From Onchidella celtica (lineage: Eukaryota; Mollusca; Gastropoda; Systellommatophora; Onchidiidae): a stretch of DNA of 64,000 nt. The notes beneath the pieces were generated by a model. It worked only from the letters and a program-made list of their open reading frames with translations. It was not told the origin of the DNA and made no database searches. Location of the stretch: the NCBI GenBank assembly GCA_963931925.1, contig OZ007567.1, positions 84,469,677 through 84,533,676 on the forward strand, given 5' to 3'. A program made the position numbers and the translations under genes. Below, one piece after another: positions 1 through 9,496 of the stretch. Position 1 is the first letter of the stretch; every line of letters starts with the position of its first letter.

Positions 1-330
1 TACTTGGTATAATCTCTGCTGACTCACAGAAACAAGAAACCAATTATCGCAAACCAGTTTCACCTAAGGAACGGCTAGCCTTTACACTTCGGTAAGCAGT
101 GTTAACGCTAGAAGGTAACAAAGTCTCATAGGCAGACATCCAAGAATGGGACAACAGTCGAGAGACACAGATGGCAATGGAGAAGCTGGTCACAGTGGCT
201 GTCCTGCCCAGTACGGAATATGGATGAGACAAAAACTGCTGGACTACTTTGTAGGAACGGGCGCAGTGCCTTGGCCAGACAAACGTCTGTGAACTGATAT
301 GACGGTACTAACAGTAACACTTAATTAAAT
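1..330. other. Unassigned sequence at left edge
   Basis: No recognisable gene or repeat. Short frames exist on the minus strand but show no domain, no splice logic and no family resemblance. Confidence 0.4.
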
Positions 331-420
331 CCACCAACCTCGGCAAAGTTAATGATCATGCTTTACGACGTCAGCTTAATTAATTTTTTTTTTGTTGAAA
401 TAAAGTATTATGGGGTGGAC

Positions 421-535
421 AGGAGGAAAGAAAGAGAGGAAGGGAATAGAAAAAGAGAGAGAGAGAGAGAGAGGGAGAACGGAGGAAGAGAATGAGAGTG
501 CGAGAGTGAGAGAGTGAAAGGAGGAGAAAGGGATA
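421..535. repeat. Purine-rich (GA)n tract
   Basis: GA/GGA-rich low-complexity tract with a core of perfect GA dinucleotides at about 453-471. Confidence 0.8.
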
Positions 536-552
536 CTGAATGATTCAGCTAA

Positions 553-702
553 TTTAGAAACTGCCATGTCCGTCTTTGCAGCAATCTCCAAGAAGTTCTT
601 CCTCCTCACACTTCTGTTTGTAAAGTCCTTATCTTGCTTTTTCCATAAAGTTGGATAATCTTGCAATAAAGCAATGTGCTGAATGGTTTTGTCTTCTTCC
701 AT
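553..702 (-). CDS. MADF-domain protein, N-terminal fragment
   Basis: From the ATG at 702 the minus strand encodes about 50 residues that fit the first half of a MADF (Adf-1/Myb-SANT-like) DNA-binding domain: a hydrophobic helix with LLQDYPTLW, then KDFTNRSVRRKNFLEIAAK, the spacing typical of the first two MADF helices. The frame then enters purine-rich low-complexity DNA, so the coding part ends near 553, either at an unseen splice site or by truncation. MADF proteins bind DNA; they occur as host transcription factors and as the second protein of PIF/Harbinger transposons. The surroundings are transposon-rich, so a transposon origin is plausible. The rest of the domain was not found nearby. 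Confidence 0.45.
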
Positions 703-1039
703 GTTTATTTTCACACCAGTATCAGTCAGTCAGTGGCGCAACAGCAAGAGGTAAGCGAGCAGCTGACATTACTGGCGGGAAAAATTCCGCTTGTGCTAAA
801 TTTAGGATCATGAAATGAGGTCAGCTCGACTGCTAGCTTTGAGCCGTGATAAATGCTCGAATATTTATCTCCGCTCGATGCTAGCTGTGGCCGAACCATG
901 CGGCGAGTCTACTGCTCTGGGTGTGAACAGTTGAGAGCAGGTATTTCTGCACCTCGGCTATGGTGAGGCTACGGCTCAGCTCAAAGCTTTTGGTCTGGAC
1001 GCACACTTAAAAGTTAGTAACATTGAACAAACAGGTATG
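703..1039. other. Unassigned intergenic sequence
   Basis: AGCTC-rich sequence with several GCTAGC and AGCTCA words. No frame or repeat structure that I can name. Confidence 0.35.
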
Positions 1040-1125
1040 CTGCAATCCAGGGTGTGACACACGTGACGTTTTCACAAGGTGACACGTGATGATTTATGAG
1101 ATACACGTGACACAAGCAATTCAGG
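1040..1125. repeat. Cluster of ACACGTGAC E-box-like words
   Basis: Three copies of a (GTGAC)ACACGTGA-type word lie within 75 bp. Related words recur at about 3962, 3983, 4173 and 4370, on the other side of the DDE-like pseudogene, so they may be subterminal repeats of that transposon. CACGTG is also a bHLH E-box, so the role is open. Confidence 0.4.
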
Positions 1126-1355
1126 TCAATTAAAAGCTTTCTTCAAATCTGAATTGGCCCCTATGGCCTACAGGGATTGGGGGAGATATCTTTCTGATGA
1201 TGTCAGAGATTTTGTAAAAAATCTGATCAGGTTTTTCAGGCCACTTCCAGTTGTGCTGGAAATTGCGGCGCATCACTGAAACCTGCACATTATCTCTTCC
1301 AATGGATCTGACCTCTCAAGGGTAGATTTTTGATTCATATGTAATGAGAACCCAA

Positions 1356-2614
1356 TCACCAACTTGTAAGCCACTCAGTCAAATCAGACTCTGTTGCCAA
1401 GACAAAATTGGTATGGTTCAAGGGCTCTGAGCCATGTTTCAACTCAGTTTCTGAAAGATACAGTTTGCACTGACCCGACATGCAGGAGATGCAATGCACT
1501 TTTGAAATGCCAGGGATGGCAGGTACATCTTCCCATAGTTTAGGACTTATCCCATCAACCATCAATTTCTTCCTCCATGACCTCAATGATTTGGATATTT
1601 GCCAAATGCTGGTTTGCAGTCGTGACAAAATCCGAGGCATTTTGGACATTTACATCATTTTTTTTACTGAGTACTTGTTGTCTGACAACTGATTTCACCT
1701 TCCTGCCAATGCTGTCAACAACACGTTTGCCAAAGGAAGTTGCAAAGAACTTCCACTCAGTCGGGCATTGCAAAGTTTTGCTAATTTCTGAAAGGATTTG
1801 CAATGAGTATCTGTTTTTAAATTCTGATGCGGCCCATCAGTGTAAAGAATGAATTTGTTTCCAATGTCAGAACCCTTCAACATGTCAGCTATTTTCATCA
1901 GAAAAGTGAACACTGCATCTTTCCCTTTGTCTTTGTGGTTTGTGGCAAAAACCATAGATTTGCTTGACATATTTTTCTGATAGATAGCAACTGTAAAGAG
2001 ATTCACAGATTGTCTTCACCAAAGAGCTGATTGTATTTCATTCTGATATGAACAACTATAGGCCATCTACAGCAAAGTCACACTGGCAGACAGTGACATT
2101 TGGATCATCTTTGTCTTGTTGGAAGGCATTTGCCTGGATATGCTTGATTCTAACATTGTTCTTGAAATGCTCACCAGTCTTCAAAGACCAAATCAAAAAG
2201 CTCACCATTGCAGGTTTGATGGAGAGCTACATGAACCCTCCCAGAGCTTTCTTCCTTTTCCCACATCTTCCAGGCAACAGTCTCACTCAAATCAATTTGA
2301 TCTTTCACTTCCTGTCTAAACAACTGACCCCCTTTGCAATCCTCACAAATGCCTTCCCAACAATCACTTTCATATGTTGCACCTTCACATAAATATTTCG
2401 ACCAAAATTCAGTGGGAAGATATTCATGGGTCAAGGCACTGAGCTTCAATTTGAAATTCTCATGAACTTTGCATTGACACTGATCTTCTGGTGTGTGTAT
2501 CAAAGGCAAAACATTCACTGGTCTGAATGAAGCAAACTTGCTAAACCCAATCTGAACACCAGGATATGTAATTTTGTACAAGGCATAAAAGGATGTAGTA
2601 TAAGAAAAGGCCAC
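1356..2614 (-). pseudogene. Broken DDE-like transposase relic
   Basis: Read right to left on the minus strand, three overlapping frames form one interrupted protein. The 5' part (2614-2171) is cysteine-rich: CQCKVHENFKLKL followed by DCWEGICEDCKGG, a probable zinc-binding region. The middle part (2006-1695) carries FATNHKDKGKDAVFTFLMK and then FILYTDGPHQNLK. The 3' part (1803-1555) carries WKFFATSFGKRVVDSIGRKV. The DGPxxQ and FFATSxGKxxxDxIG blocks match the arrangement of a transposon-derived family common in molluscs and cnidarians and usually annotated only as uncharacterised, with aspartates probably forming a DDE-type site. Several frameshifts and stops separate the blocks, so this is a dead copy. 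The family name is uncertain; the reading as a single decayed gene is more secure. Confidence 0.5.
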
Positions 2615-2664
2615 GCTTATTCGCAGATGTCTGCGAATAAGATCAGAATCTTATTCGCAGATGG
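2612..2664. repeat. Inverted GCGAATAAG repeats
   Basis: CTTATTCGCAGA and TCTGCGAATAAG are arranged as a tight inverted repeat followed by another CTTATTCGCAGATGG. The same words flank the SINE copies near 3860-3940 and 9262-9300, so they are part of, or preferred neighbours of, that SINE family. Confidence 0.55.
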
Positions 2665-2689
2665 AGTTTCTGTTTGTGATTTTTATTTA

Positions 2690-3140
2690 GGAAGAGCTCC
2701 TTATGCGTCACCTGACAACCCCCTCGGCGTAAAATAGCGTTCAATTGAGTTATCGATGAAACTTTCACCAAACATTTTTGATGGTGAGACTGAGAGCAGT
2801 CTATGGGATACAAAATCGCCCAAGTACCATAACAAGCAGGCGAGAACCAAAGCCCTCTGAATTTTAGCGAGTGATAAAAGTCTAGAAAGATCAGATTAAC
2901 TTCACATACATACATTGAAAAGCTGAAACTAACAATTCCTTCGCTCGATGAGTGACAGGCCAGCGGCGGCCACCCAAGCGTCCATCACATGACAAAAACA
3001 AACGATGCGCATCACTTTTCATTCAGAAATGGACCAGAGTAAACAAACAGCGTGTCGAGGAGGAAATCGGAAAGCCAGAAGAGTTCATCCTCTGGCCCAC
3101 ATTTTTTTTCTATTCCAAAACCTATCAGAACTACTAAACT
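2690..3140 (+). repeat. Dispersed repeat family A, copy 1
   Basis: About 450 bp are colinear with 19670-19961 plus 20341-20500. Shared words include CTTTCACC, TATGGGATAC, CATAACAAGCAG, CCTTCGCTC, GGCCAGC and AAACAAACGATGCGCATC. Non-coding. This copy is uninterrupted, whereas the second copy is split by a MITE. Confidence 0.65.
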
Positions 3141-3153
3141 CGCCTGCTGAGTT

Positions 3154-3235
3154 GGGGGGGGGGGGGGGGGGGGGGAATTCGAGGCTCCGCAAGATCTGAC
3201 TTTTTTTTACTGCCCCCCCCCCCCCCCCCCCCCCC
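3154..3235. repeat. Poly-G22 / poly-C23 inverted homopolymers
   Basis: A run of 22 G (3154-3175) is followed after 37 bp by a run of 23 C (3213-3235). The two can pair as a hairpin, and the G run can form a quadruplex. Run lengths of this kind are error-prone in sequencing. Confidence 0.75.
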
Positions 3236-3703
3236 ATCGTTGCTTTGCTTCAGAGTGATTCAGAGTATAAAATTGTGGCTAAGATTTTTTTTTAAAAATT
3301 TTTAAAAATTTTTTTTACATGAATTATTATGAGTCTACCCAATTTTGTCGGGTGTGAAATCACAGAGAAAGTCAGACAGAACAAATAAAAATGAATTAAA
3401 CTTCCATGCAAACAAAAAATGTACTAAAATAAAATGACAAATAGATCCAGGTTACCGTGGAGAGAAATGAGCTGTTCAATTCGCACTGACTAAAAGAAAT
3501 CATTTACATTTAAAATTTGATTTCACATTTTTATTTCTGTCCCGTTCAGTGAACAGGAATAAATAAAATGAACAGTCCAATAAAGTAATCTGGAGCACAC
3601 TAGATCTAGTAACCATCTAACATTGATCAATTTCCCAACGACATCAATTTTGCAAAATCCTTTTTTAAAAAAATTGTTTTTCCTAAAAATGAGCAATCCT
3701 AGG
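3236..3703. other. AT-rich unassigned sequence
   Basis: AT-rich spacer with A/T homopolymers. No gene or repeat recognised. Confidence 0.35.
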
Positions 3704-3890
3704 TTAAAAATAAAAATATGCTCCGCGGGTTTGAACCCAGGACCGGACCCATAGTCTCTGACTGATAACCGCTGATGCTAGCCATTGCGCCATCGCAGAC
3801 TGCAGAATACAGGAGAACTTTCCCATAGTAGACATCACAAAATCAAGAAACCCCCCATCTGTGAATAAGATTGGGATCTTACTCGCAGAC
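3704..3890 (-). mobile_element. tRNA-derived SINE, copy A
   Basis: On the minus strand this reads as a degenerate tRNA head: a polymerase III A-box-like TGGCGCAATGGCTAGC and, about 35 bp later, a B-box-like GGGTTCAAACCC, followed by an AT-rich tail at about 3704-3716. A related copy with the same upstream block (TGTCTACTATGG, GTCTGC) lies at 9100-9290. Pol III promoter boxes plus a second dispersed copy identify a SINE. No functional tRNA fold is claimed. Confidence 0.7.
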
Positions 3891-3949
3891 ATCTGCGATT
3901 AAGATGGGGATCTTGTTCGAAAACGTCTGCGAATAAGCACTTCGATAAG

Positions 3950-4400
3950 AGAAACAAATGGTGACACACGTGACAAAAAAAAGTGACACACGTGGCGCTG
4001 CTGTTTTGCACTTATTTCTTATAAATTGCATTTTTTTCAAAACAATTTTGGTACAGTGTTGTTGGAAGGTCTTTTGTGAAAGCAAATAATGTATTGCCTT
4101 TTCATTTATTCCCCCGGGGAAACACTAGTTAGCTTGATGTGACTGAAGTGACCAAAATTGCTGTTTCTTTTAATTGTGACACACGTAACGCTTTTTTGAC
4201 ACCCTCCCACCAAGCTATCATGCTATGGTTGTGCCAAATGTCAAAATGGTAGCCTAATGCAGAAAGTTGGAGAAGATCCTAAAGAAAAGCTGGAAGGGTG
4301 TTTTGCTGAATCTGAAATGAATGGTGCAATTTTACTCTGTTTTAAAAGGAAAAATAAACCTCCAGTGTCGTGACACATGTGACATGGAATGGGCCATTTC
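3950..4400. repeat. Spaced ACACGTG-type words, AT-rich spacer
   Basis: GTGACACACGTGAC, GTGACACACGTGGC, GTGACACACGTAAC and GTGACACATGTGAC occur at about 3962, 3983, 4173 and 4370. They match the cluster at 1040-1125. No coding potential. Confidence 0.4.
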
Positions 4401-4560
4401 CATTTTAAAATTTGATTTACATTTCTGATTAGCAACTGTCCCGTTCAATGAAAAGGAATAAATAAAAGAACTAATTTGGAGCACACCAGTAATGATCAGT
4501 TTCCCCACATCAATTTTGCAAAAAATCTTTGAGATACAATTACAAAATGATTCCTAATAA

Positions 4561-5690
4561 TTAACTCTTTATCTCCGTAAAGCCGCAGTGTGCGTCACTC
4601 CGCCTTGCGACTTCAGCCGTAAAGCCGCACAGTGCGTCAGTAGCAAAGAACGACATTGAAAAACCAACGGTCATCACTGAATATAATAACAACATGAATG
4701 GGTGTGATGTTGCGGATCAACTGGCTGCCTACTATGGTGTGTTTGACAGGAAAACGAAGAAGTGGTGGCGGAAGATATTTTTCTGGTTGCTGGAACTTGC
4801 CATCATCAATGCCCACATACTGTTTTCCCTCACACGCACAGATGGTAAAAAACTCAGCCTATTACAATTCAAGCGCCGACTGGTACGTCAACTGACAGAA
4901 AGTGCCGCAGTTGCTGCTCCAGCTCCTGCAGCTAACCCTACTCCACCTGCTGCTCGTCTGCCTGGCAGACCAAGAACAACAAACCCTGTAGAGCGGCTCA
5001 ATGGTGCAAATCATATTGTGGATTATGATCCTCGGGATCGCAATTGTGTTGTCTGCAGCACAAAGGAAAAGCGTCAAAGAACACATTTCTTTTGCTCTGG
5101 CTGCTCAAATAAACCTTACTTACACCTTAAATTGTGCTTCAAGCAGTACCACAGTGCTGAAGCAGTGATGCAAAGCAAATAACTATAGCTGTGTGCCTTT
5201 GTGGGGTCTCAAAAGACAAGGCTTTATGACTATGTTTTTTTTTTCAATTTTTTTCATCTATTTGGTCGTATCGACTGTTTTCTTCAAGTGTTCATAAAAT
5301 TTATAAATGTGTTTGGATCTTTGTGAAACTTGGTGTTGTGACTTGTAAATGGATAAATATTGTGCCTGTGGAGTATGAGAGATTACAGTCACTGGATTAG
5401 TTGATACTAGAGGGGGTAAGTGTGAATTGTTGCATGTCTTTTTCATTACTGATTTTTTTTAGTGACGTATTTATTATAATTTTTTCTCATATTATAATTT
5501 TTTCATCCATCTGCTTGTAACATCTAAATTCCTTATTCAATTTCGCACATTTTGGTATATAAAATGTTATACTTTTATGAAACCAGCACATAGTAATTTA
5601 GGTTTTTTTGTACCAGGGTTGGGCGCATTTTACATGGTCAGGAAATAATTACGGCAGAACTGGCAAAAAATTACGGAGATAAAGAGTTAA
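4561..5690 (+). mobile_element. piggyBac deletion derivative with intact ends
   Basis: The element is bounded by TTAA target duplications at 4561-4564 and 5687-5690 and by perfect 16-bp terminal inverted repeats CTCTTTATCTCCGTAA (4565-4580) and its complement (5671-5686). TTAA targets and short perfect TIRs are diagnostic of the piggyBac superfamily. Subterminal GTAAAGCCGCA/CAGTGCGTCA words are repeated inside the left end. Only the C-terminal third of the transposase remains, so this 1.13-kb copy is an internal-deletion derivative that could move only with an enzyme supplied in trans. Confidence 0.9.
4640..5182 (+). pseudogene. piggyBac transposase, C-terminal remnant
   Basis: The frame is open from about 4640 and encodes the end of a PGBD4-like transposase. 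A KPTVITEYNNNMNGCDVADQ block matches the typical Y-N-x-x-M-G-G-x-D-x-x-D-Q motif near the last catalytic aspartate. KKWWRKIFFWLLELAIINAH follows, then a proline/alanine-rich linker, then the C-terminal cysteine-rich domain (CVVCSTKEKRQRTHFFCSGC and LCFKQYH) that binds the element ends. The ATG at 4694 is internal to the motif and is not a true start. The N-terminal domain and the first catalytic aspartates are deleted. There is no internal stop, so the deletion may be fairly recent. Confidence 0.85.
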
Positions 5691-5797
5691 ATAAGACTCA
5701 GTCTATTTGTAGCGGATGATCACAATGATCGTCGTTTATTCTGGAAAGAAGGAACAAAGAATCATTGGTACAAAGGAAATGAAATCATTACTCTATA
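5688..5797 (-). repeat. Terminal direct repeat (3' LTR side)
   Basis: Matches 8959-9068 across its length. It begins with TAAATAAGACTCAG and ends with CTCTATA. Confidence 0.75.
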
Positions 5798-5903
5798 TGC
5801 CCCCCAAGTCCTTGAACGCAGTGTGGAGGACTGACAAAACAAATGATTTAACTTGACACTAAACATAATACTAAAGAACTGGGCATCAAAATGTTATTAA
5901 TAA

Positions 5904-8693
5904 TTATTCTGCAAGGCCAGGTTTGTTATATGACTGAAGTCTGCGGAGCATAGTTGGTACTCTATTGGCTTTTCCTGTCACAGTAGGAGTATCGTTTGGG
6001 GATTGGGCTTTGGTACTGTCAGGTGTATCGGAAATGGGAGTGTCATTGTCAGCTAACATAGGCGGGTCGGGGTGGGTTGGCTCATAGGGCTGGGGAGTTG
6101 GTGTCAACTGCAGGGGAGGCACTGGATGTATGTCTTGTGGGCGTGACCCATCTGGCCTGGGGGTTGACGGTGCCAGCTGTGGAGGAGGCTCGGGGCGACT
6201 GGGTGATGGGGCTGGGACATTTGGTCTCGTTGGCACTGGACGAGCAATATGAGTGGCGGGCTCACGGGTCTTCTGGACGGGAGGTAGCCCATGGGGAGGT
6301 GGCCTGGTTACAGCCGGTAGGTACTTCCTGAGGAATTTCCGGTTGCGGAGGGTGACCCGGCCGGATCCGTCCACCCGTATAACGTATTGGTCAAATTGGT
6401 GTACCTCTACGACCAATCCAGTTTTATCCCACTTGGTGGGATGGGGCCCGACCTGGTTTTGTATACGGACTGTATCGCCCACACGCAACGGCGGCAGGTG
6501 GCGTGTGTGTTCAGAAAGTTGCTCGTGAATTTTCATATGTCTGTTCCTTAGGGCAATCTCCCTGTCCTGGAGAGTTGACTTCCACGTGGGGTGGGGCTCG
6601 TATTTGCCTGGGTGAACCGGGATGAAGTCTCGTATGGCACGTCCGAACAGGCACATGGCAGGGGATAGTTTAGTTTCTGGGTCCGGGGTATTTCGGTACT
6701 GTAGCATGGCCCTTTGGAAGGGGTCAGTGTTCAGTGATCCATTTTGGTCAGTGTTGTCGACCAGTATGCGCTTGACCGTTTTCACGGCAAGTTCAGCGCG
6801 TGTATTGCTGTGGGGGAATGCCACGGAAGATAGGCGGTGTGTCACACCCCAATTGCTGAGGAATTGCCGGGTGGAATTGGCGGTAAATTGGGGGCCCCCA
6901 TCCGAGGCGAGTTCTTCACTGATGCCATATGTCACGAAAATACGGCGAAGGCAAGCAATGAGGCCTGCAGCTCCGTCAGTTGCCATTTCTACAGTCGGCC
7001 AACTGCTGTACCCGTCAACAACAACCACGTAGTTCTTGCCCTTGAATGTGAAGTAGTCTGCAGCTATGCATTGAAAGGGGTAGACAGGCAACTTAGGTGG
7101 GGTAGGTGGGGTGTTTGGCTGAGATGGGGCCATTCTGTTGCACTCATTACAGCGTGTTCGGAGATCTGCAATTGCTGGGGTCATGCCGGGCCAAAAGAAT
7201 GAGCTCTCCGCCCGAGATGTCATCTGAGAGACTCCTTGGTGAGCCGAATGGAGGGATTGTAAAACTCTGTCGCGGAGGGAATGAGGGATCACGACCCGGA
7301 CGCGATACAGGATCACATCATCGAAGCATGATAGATCTTCTCTGAATCTGAAGAAATGGTGTGTGTCCTCAGGCCAGTCTTCGCGTTTGTCAGGGGCTCC
7401 CTCCTCTATCAGCATGCGAAGTTGGAGCATGGAGTCATCGTTGTTTGTGGCAATCTGCACGTCACGCCATGTAACTGATTGTGTGAGGTCGGAGTCTTGG
7501 TGGGAAGGTACGCAGGTCTTATTTGGGCGAGGGTCGAGGACACGGATGGTTGATAGGAAGGTCGTATGCACTGAGGGGTTGCCTTCACATGGTTCGTCTG
7601 TGCTGGGGTCTCCAACAGGGTGACGTGAGAGGGCGTCGGCCGTTCGGTTACGGACACCAGGTATGTGCTTGATCTTAAATCTGTAACATAGGGATCGCTC
7701 TTTGAGGCGCAGTAATCTAGGGTTTGGGATGTCCACGAGCGCCCTGTCGCCGAAGAGTTTGACCAGTGGGTTGTGGTCCGTAACTATGGTGAGGTCGGGG
7801 CAGCCCAGGACGTAGTGACGAGCTTTATCCAGGGCGTCAGTGATAGCCAGGGCCTCGCCTTCTACAGGCGAGTATCTGGACTCTGCACTTGAGGTGAATC
7901 GGACACCGACCAATGTGACCTTCCATCCTGACTTACAGCAGAGTGGCTGGTTGGAGGTACAAGTGCAATGTTTTTGAAGTAGCCAGTATCCGATACCTTC
8001 TCGTGACCAGTCTGTGACCAGGCAAGTAGGGAGATCTTTGTCATAAATCTCGACTCCATTTTGTATCTCACTGATGATGATGGCTTTAGACTGTTCAAAA
8101 GCCTCCTGCAACTCCTCTGTCCAGACGAATCGGGCACCTGGTTTCAGGAGGGATCTGAATGGGGCCATGCGTGGTGCAGATGCAAATGCGTAGGATACTT
8201 GGTTTACCAGCCCAAACCAACTGCGAATATCAGTGATATTGCGAGGGGTGGGGAAGTATCGAATCGCCTCGATGGATTTGGGGCATGGGCTGACCGACGT
8301 TGGGGATATTTCAAAGCCTGCAAATTGTGCCGTCGTCAAGGCAAATCCAAATTTGGGCGGGGTGTTGAGGATAACGCCGTTCCTGCCACAGGCATCGAGG
8401 AAATCCACCGTGTGGAAGAAAGCCTCCTCCATGCTGTCGTCCCACAAGATGGCATCGTCCACGCACTTGTTCTTTCTGGGGATGTACGTCAGTATCTCAT
8501 CATAACGCCTGGTATAGCAGTCACCGGAGGCTATGTAGCCTTGAGGGGCAACGCAATAGCGATACCTTCCCCATGGTGTGATAAATGTTGTGTAATGGCG
8601 GTCTTCAGGGTGCAGTGGGATGCTATGATAGCCGTTCCATGCATCGAGGACGGTTTTGTATGTGTTGGGGGGAATGTTTATGCTTTCCTCAGA
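5904..8693 (-). CDS. Gypsy-type pol polyprotein, 5'-truncated
   Basis: One open frame of 930 codons on the minus strand runs from just after a TGA at 8694-8696 to the stop at 5904. No ATG marks the start. In order it contains: the reverse transcriptase palm from LDAWNGYHSIPLHPEDRHY, with the catalytic CVDD form of the YxDD box at about codons 77-80; the connection region (SWFGLVNQVSYAF); RNase H (VTDWSREGIGYWLL, VTDHNPLVKLF); integrase with an H2C2 zinc finger (HQGVSQ...CNECNRM); and the integrase core with its D, D and E residues (AADYFTF, ASDGGPQFTA, AELAVKTVKR). A proline-rich C-terminal tail follows. The frame has no internal stop. Gag, protease and the fingers of the reverse transcriptase are absent, so the copy is defective. 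The CVDD variant is common in this invertebrate group and is not a defect. Confidence 0.9.
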   Translation of the reverse strand, partial: SEESINIPPNTYKTVLDAWNGYHSIPLHPEDRHYTTFITPWGRYRYCVAPQGYIASGDCYTRRYDEILTYIPRKNKCVDDAILWDDSMEEAFFHTVDFLDACGRNGVILNTPPKFGFALTTAQFAGFEISPTSVSPCPKSIEAIRYFPTPRNITDIRSWFGLVNQVSYAFASAPRMAPFRSLLKPGARFVWTEELQEAFEQSKAIIISEIQNGVEIYDKDLPTCLVTDWSREGIGYWLLQKHCTCTSNQPLCCKSGWKVTLVGVRFTSSAESRYSPVEGEALAITDALDKARHYVLGCPDLTIVTDHNPLVKLFGDRALVDIPNPRLLRLKERSLCYRFKIKHIPGVRNRTADALSRHPVGDPSTDEPCEGNPSVHTTFLSTIRVLDPRPNKTCVPSHQDSDLTQSVTWRDVQIATNNDDSMLQLRMLIEEGAPDKREDWPEDTHHFFRFREDLSCFDDVILYRVRVVIPHSLRDRVLQSLHSAHQGVSQMTSRAESSFFWPGMTPAIADLRTRCNECNRMAPSQPNTPPTPPKLPVYPFQCIAADYFTFKGKNYVVVVDGYSSWPTVEMATDGAAGLIACLRRIFVTYGISEELASDGGPQFTANSTRQFLSNWGVTHRLSSVAFPHSNTRAELAVKTVKRILVDNTDQNGSLNTDPFQRAMLQYRNTPDPETKLSPAMCLFGRAIRDFIPVHPGKYEPHPTWKSTLQDREIALRNRHMKIHEQLSEHTRHLPPLRVGDTVRIQNQVGPHPTKWDKTGLVVEVHQFDQYVIRVDGSGRVTLRNRKFLRKYLPAVTRPPPHGLPPVQKTREPATHIARPVPTRPNVPAPSPSRPEPPPQLAPSTPRPDGSRPQDIHPVPPLQLTPTPQPYEPTHPDPPMLADNDTPISDTPDSTKAQSPNDTPTVTGKANRVPTMLRRLQSYNKPGLAE

Positions 8694-8941
8694 TCAGGAC
8701 AAAATTATGAAGATAATGATTTGGACTTAGCCTTTGGAAGTGTTTTTCTCATTTCGTGAAGAAATTGTGAAGAAATATTTCAGGTTGGATGCAAAAGTTT
8801 TGTGGTGAAAATATTGTGATTTCATTTCTGCGGATTAAAGTTACAGCCGAGTGTGTCTATTGTGTTTTGTGTTTTTGAAATTCGTTTTGCGGATTACTGA
8901 ATTGTCACACTGTGGATTATTTGAAGATGATGGACTACTAA

Positions 8942-9013
8942 AGAATAAACGACGATCATAAATAAGACTCAGTCTATTTGTAGCGGATGATCACAATGAT
9001 CGTCGTTTATTCT
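8942..9013. repeat. 18-bp perfect inverted repeat at LTR junction
   Basis: AGAATAAACGACGATCAT (8942-8959) is exactly complementary to 8996-9013, with a 36-bp loop. The left arm lies just inside the element and the right arm lies inside the terminal repeat, so a stem spans the LTR/internal junction. Confidence 0.85.
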
Positions 9014-9068
9014 GGAAAGAAGGAACAAAGAATCATTGGTACAAAGGAAATGAAATCATTACTCTATA
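8959..9068 (-). repeat. Terminal direct repeat (5' LTR side)
   Basis: Counterpart of 5688-5797. A TACTAC microsatellite follows outside it. Confidence 0.75.
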
Positions 9069-9099
9069 ATACTACTACTAGCTACTACTACTAGGTTTA

Positions 9100-9290
9100 A
9101 AAAAAAAAAAAAAAAAACCCAAGACAGATTGAACCGAATGAACCCTTAGTCTCTGACTAATAACCGCAGACGCTAGGCATTGCGCCACGGCAGACCAAGG
9201 TGGGCTGGAGGAACATTTCCATAGTAGACACCACAAAACCAAGAAACCCCCATGGCCCATGATGCGAATAAGATCCCGATCTTATAATCG
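9100..9290 (-). mobile_element. tRNA-derived SINE, copy B
   Basis: Minus-strand copy of the family at 3704-3890, with a TGGCGCAATGCCTAGC A-box-like block, a weakened B-box region (GGTTCAATCTG) and a poly-A-like tail (poly-T/A at 9100-9117). GCGAATAAGATC words flank it, as at copy A. Confidence 0.7.
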
Positions 9291-9300
9291 CAGACGTTTG

Positions 9301-9488
9301 CGAATTTAATCCAACAACAATAACACATTATTAACACCAGATCTAATAGTAACAGGGAATAAATCCAGTTTGTTTTTTGTAATTAGTCACTACCGATACT
9401 TTCGGATAAACCCGAGCTTTATCCGCCGATACTGTTGGCAGATAAACCAGGGCAGTCTCCGCCGATAATGTTGGCCAAAACAAATGCT
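9301..9488. other. Unassigned sequence
   Basis: Contains a short direct repeat of CCGCCGATA(C/A)TGTTGGC (about 9422 and 9461). No other structure seen. Confidence 0.35.
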
Positions 9489-9496
9489 TGTAGTTG

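Larger units (their letters stand above)
5688..9068 (-). mobile_element. Gypsy-type LTR retrotransposon, gag deleted
   Basis: Direct repeats of about 110 bp at 5688-5797 and 8959-9068 flank a minus-strand pol gene. They are near-identical and share an internal GATCACAATGATCGTCGTTT block. The ends lack a clear TG...CA and I could not assign a target duplication. The left repeat begins at the TTAA of the neighbouring piggyBac, which seems to have jumped into the junction. Only about 260 bp separate the 5' repeat from the start of the reverse transcriptase frame, so gag and protease are missing. Confidence 0.75.

Noticed and set aside
3704..3892. Short minus-strand frame as a gene
   Set aside because: It is a tRNA-derived SINE; the same translation recurs at copy B (9078-9260).
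6077..8759. Plus-strand frames across the gypsy pol region
   Set aside because: Antisense shadows of the 930-codon pol frame.
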